Shown: piece by piece, positions 63,571 to 64,000 of the stretch
How the letters are laid out: each line of letters begins with the position of its first letter
How positions within the stretch are numbered: position 1 is the first letter of the stretch
Assembly: GCF_002024805.1 (NCBI RefSeq)
Contig: NZ_CP014337.1
Location: 1,364,001-1,428,000, forward strand
Reading direction: 5' to 3'
Length of the DNA stretch: 64,000 bases
DNA from: Elizabethkingia bruuniana
GTDB lineage: Bacteria > Bacteroidota > Bacteroidia > Flavobacteriales > Weeksellaceae
The notes under the pieces: model-generated
The model's database searches: none
The model's input: the letters and a program-made list of their open reading frames with translations, nothing else
What the model was told of the DNA's origin: nothing
Translations under genes and position numbers: made by a program

Positions 63571-64000
63571 ATGACAGGGAATATTTTTATAAACAAGGTT
63601 GAGGCATCAGGAATCATAGCATTTGATTTAATTGATTATAAGCCGGATATCGAGATCATTGAATTCGATATTAAAGATTATCTTTACATGGAGATGATCG
63701 TGAAAGAAAAAGAATTCAGAAGCTCGATATCTCAGATTGATTTTACTTACTTCAAAGGGAAGGCTGTAGCTATAGTTTGCTCAGCAGATGCTATTATCCC
63801 GCCTTGGGTTTACATGGTACTGGCTGAAAAATTTCATGGCAATGCTGCTTATTTTGATTTTAAGGATATAACTTCCGTTGAAGAGGATTTATGGAAGGAT
63901 AATCTGCTAAAGGCCGATGTATCTTCTTTCACCGGACATAAAGTGGTGGTGAGGGCAAGACCGGATATACCGCCTGCACTTTATATGCTGGCTACGAGTC
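63571..64000 (+). CDS. DUF2480 family protein (cut by right edge)
   Basis: From ATG at 63571 an open frame runs to the window end (143 residues seen). It matches DUF2480 of Bacteroidota: GNIFINKVEASGIIAFDL, V-C-S-A-D-A-I-I-P-P-W-V-Y-M, and R-A-R-P-D-I-P-P-A-L-Y-M-L. A soluble protein of unknown function, widely conserved in the phylum. 51 bp after sodA, same strand, so possibly co-transcribed. Confidence 0.82.
   Translation, partial: MTGNIFINKVEASGIIAFDLIDYKPDIEIIEFDIKDYLYMEMIVKEKEFRSSISQIDFTYFKGKAVAIVCSADAIIPPWVYMVLAEKFHGNAAYFDFKDITSVEEDLWKDNLLKADVSSFTGHKVVVRARPDIPPALYMLATS

Overview
The window looks like a chromosome segment of a Weeksellaceae member (Flavobacteriia), most likely Elizabethkingia or a close Chryseobacterium relative. 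The evidence is AT-rich DNA, TAnnTTTG-type -7 promoter boxes, a GLPGLI protein, a FISUMP lipoprotein, DUF2480, a CydAB oxidase, MnSOD and a Bacteroidota-type T6SS (Hcp/VgrG/PAAR-like) locus. This genus call is inferred from gene content only. I saw no tRNA, rRNA or CRISPR array.

Layout. (1) 1-8.66 kb: one end of a CTnDOT/Bacteroidota-type integrative conjugative element (ICE), all on the minus strand: an RteC-like regulator, two small helix-turn-helix proteins, a DUF4099/DUF3945-type protein, TopB, a DUF1896-type protein and the start of a very large methylase/helicase protein that runs off the left edge. A small inverted-repeat site with a TTTGC core (8648-8662) is the best candidate attachment site; the next gene is a stub that resembles the N-terminus of a sensor kinase. 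(2) 8.7-34.8 kb: core chromosome: GLPGLI protein and outer-membrane receptor, AAA ATPase, AraC-type regulators, M1 peptidase, cytochrome c, lysS, a FISUMP lipoprotein with a small Gly-rich protein, an AraC/aldo-keto reductase/YciI/MFS/MBL cluster, cydAB, gyrB, a dioxygenase-thioredoxin fusion and a membrane LytTR regulator. (3) 34.84-41.60 kb: a 6.7 kb island bounded by 77/78-bp direct repeats. It carries an XRE regulator, a DUF4297 (Cap4/LmuA-like) nuclease, a zinc-hook SMC-like ATPase (LmuB-like) and a nuclease-SIR2 fusion in one apparent operon, diverging from a SymE-like toxin. This is the best candidate for an undescribed anti-phage system: a Lamassu-like core plus a predicted NAD-degrading module. 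(4) 41.9-49.2 kb: an MFS exporter and an RND tripartite efflux operon. (5) 49.5-54 kb: a porin-like protein, universal stress protein, MgtC-like protein and a LytS/LytTR two-component system. (6) 54.2-61.2 kb: a T6SS cargo operon (Hcp, VgrG, a possible adaptor, PAAR-like/Ntox15 DNase effector, Tdi1-like immunity, two YezG-like immunity genes). (7) 61.4-64 kb: a VOC protein, a cysteine-rich (SufR-like) regulator, Mn superoxide dismutase and a DUF2480 gene cut by the right edge.

Regulatory links read from the sequence: a motif TGAAACGGAAATA occurs as pairs spaced 21 bp upstream of the MFS gene, the RND operon and the porin gene, suggesting one regulon. A second motif, CAAC-N5/6-GTTGTTTTAT, lies at both the cysteine-rich regulator and the sodA promoter, suggesting that this regulator controls itself and sodA.
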